Shown piece after piece: positions 14,200 to 14,829 of a stretch of DNA of 14,829 bases. The DNA is from an uncultured Prevotella sp. (GTDB lineage Bacteria > Bacteroidota > Bacteroidia > Bacteroidales > Bacteroidaceae). Position 1 is the first letter of the stretch. Each line of letters starts with the position of its first letter. The notes beneath the pieces were generated by a model that worked only from the letters and a program-made list of their open reading frames with translations, was not told the DNA's origin and did not search any database. The stretch spans positions 1 through 14,829 of the forward strand of contig CAKMOD010000138.1 in assembly GCA_927910885.1 (NCBI GenBank), read 5' to 3'. The translations under genes and the position numbers were made by a program.

Positions 14200-14223
14200 A
14201 TGATATAACTACTATATAGTCAT
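14200..14223. promoter_or_regulatory. Palindromic site upstream of the Fur-family promoter, possible operator
   Basis: ATGATATA at 14200-14207 and TATAGTCAT at 14215-14223 are inverted with one extra base, and the perfect palindrome ACTATATAGT sits at 14211-14220. The site overlaps the expected -33 position. Fur-family proteins often repress their own gene from AT-rich inverted repeats of this size; this is inference. Confidence 0.3.
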
Positions 14224-14439
14224 GAAAAAAAGTTAAAAATATTGTGCTTGAATAATGGCATAAAAGCTGTCTTGTAATTCTTTTTACAAGTTTATTACAC
14301 TATGGTATTATTTTTTATATAGAAACTATATCGAATTATTTTCATAAAAAAGATTCTTCCGCTAAATGCGTAGATTGTTAATAGAATGAGATTAATCCAC
14401 ATACATGGTATGATTACTTTAAATAACATGGTTTTATAA

Positions 14440-14493
14440 AGAAGGATAGACTACATGATAAACGTCATTAAGTGCGATGTCTATCTGTCTTCT
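14440..14493. repeat. Imperfect long hairpin
   Basis: AGAAG plus GATAGAC (14440-14451) pairs with GTCTATC plus CTTCT (14479-14493), 12 bp with a 3-base TGT bulge and a 27-base loop. It could be a transcript end for a gene beyond the window or part of a repeat element. Confidence 0.4.
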
Positions 14494-14564
14494 ACATACA
14501 ACTTATTTCCTTATTAGTTGAACTTTGTAAATTATTTTCGCACAGTTCTAAACCAACACATGCT

Positions 14565-14581
14565 CTTTTAGCTTCTAAAAG
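14565..14581. repeat. Small perfect hairpin at the edge of the possible repeat element
   Basis: CTTTTAG (14565-14571) and CTAAAAG (14575-14581) are exact reverse complements around the loop CTT. It marks the start of a stretch without coding signals that leads up to repeat copy B. Confidence 0.4.
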
Positions 14582-14720
14582 ACGCCTAATTGACTTGCAA
14601 TAGGTACCCTTTAAGACTCTTACTAACGCCCTTTTGAAGGCTAATTAAGCACCTTTTTAATTTTTTAAACTTTATAACTAATTGATTTACTGTTGATTGC
14701 AAAACTGCTTCTTAATATGT

Positions 14721-14829
14721 GTTTTTGCCGTTAGTTATAGATTGTTTTCTTTGAAATTATGTAATGATTTTCAAATCCTTATCTGTATTTTTCGAAGTCT
14801 TAAAATGAAAAGGTTTTCAATGAAAGTGG
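14721..14829. repeat. Dispersed repeat, copy B (partner at 1-112)
   Basis: Same-orientation partner of the repeat at the left edge, about 85% alike by eye, cut by the right edge of the window. The inverted motif TGAAAA-NN-TTTTCA is kept at 14806-14819. Differences are scattered substitutions and short indels in T- and A-runs, as expected for an old non-coding repeat. Confidence 0.7.

Larger units (their letters stand above)
14161..14829. other. Gene-free region upstream of the Fur-family gene
   Basis: This 669-base AT-rich region has no credible gene on either strand. It holds the Fur-family promoter (14182-14189), a palindromic stretch at 14200-14223, a long imperfect hairpin at 14440-14493, a small perfect hairpin at 14565-14581 and repeat copy B at 14721-14829. 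The stretch 14560-14720 is unusual for a promoter region and may be part of the same dispersed element as copy B, since its left partner is cut off by the window edge. Confidence 0.6.

Noticed and set aside
14161..14829. Insertion sequence or integrase remnant in the right-hand gap
   Set aside because: No transposase or integrase fragment, terminal inverted repeat pair or target duplication could be found.

Overview
The window looks like chromosome of a low-GC member of the Bacteroidales, most likely a Prevotella-type organism. This rests on three things seen here: several start regions carry the Bacteroidetes promoter -7 motif TAnnTTTG (one with a perfectly spaced -33 TTTG), most genes lack a Shine-Dalgarno sequence, and family content such as DUF4230 proteins, a serine-type sulfatase and a single-chain Fe-S L-serine dehydratase is typical of gut and oral Bacteroidales. 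The species assignment is inference; no rRNA or species marker is present.

Layout. 1-284: gene-free, with copy A of a ~110-bp repeat and an inverted repeat. 285-1013 (-): HAD phosphatase. 1507-3048 (+): exported Ser-type sulfatase, closed by a large hairpin. 3173-4000 (+): AbiGi-like predicted phage-defence protein standing alone. 4109-4733 (-): ribosomal operon rplU-rpmA with its own promoter and a structured leader. 5150-5269 (-): a probable 39-aa small protein with promoter, structured leader and strong ribosome binding site. 5612-6430 (+): Nudix hydrolase and a small conserved-looking protein. 6405-7759 (-): two adjacent DUF4230 genes, one membrane-anchored and one lipoprotein. 7880-8378: 500-bp intergenic region with three tandem hairpins. 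8379-9586 (+): L-serine ammonia-lyase gene interrupted by a one-base frameshift. 9786-10807 (-): exported protein gene, also interrupted by a one-base frameshift. 10922-14160 (-): fur-family regulator, purA and hisS. 14161-14829: 670 bp without a gene, ending in copy B of the repeat found at the left edge.

The genes mostly do housekeeping work: translation (bL21, bL27, HisRS), purine synthesis (PurA), serine catabolism (SdaA) and metal or peroxide-responsive regulation (Fur family). The fur-family gene and purA overlap by four bases and are probably co-transcribed, with hisS behind a terminator-like hairpin. The accessory element is the AbiGi-like gene. No mobile element, CRISPR array, tRNA or rRNA gene was found. 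I did not find a clear new multi-gene system. The least explained items are the lone AbiGi-like gene, the 39-aa transcription unit, the triple hairpin at 8011-8064 and the matching repeats at the two window edges.
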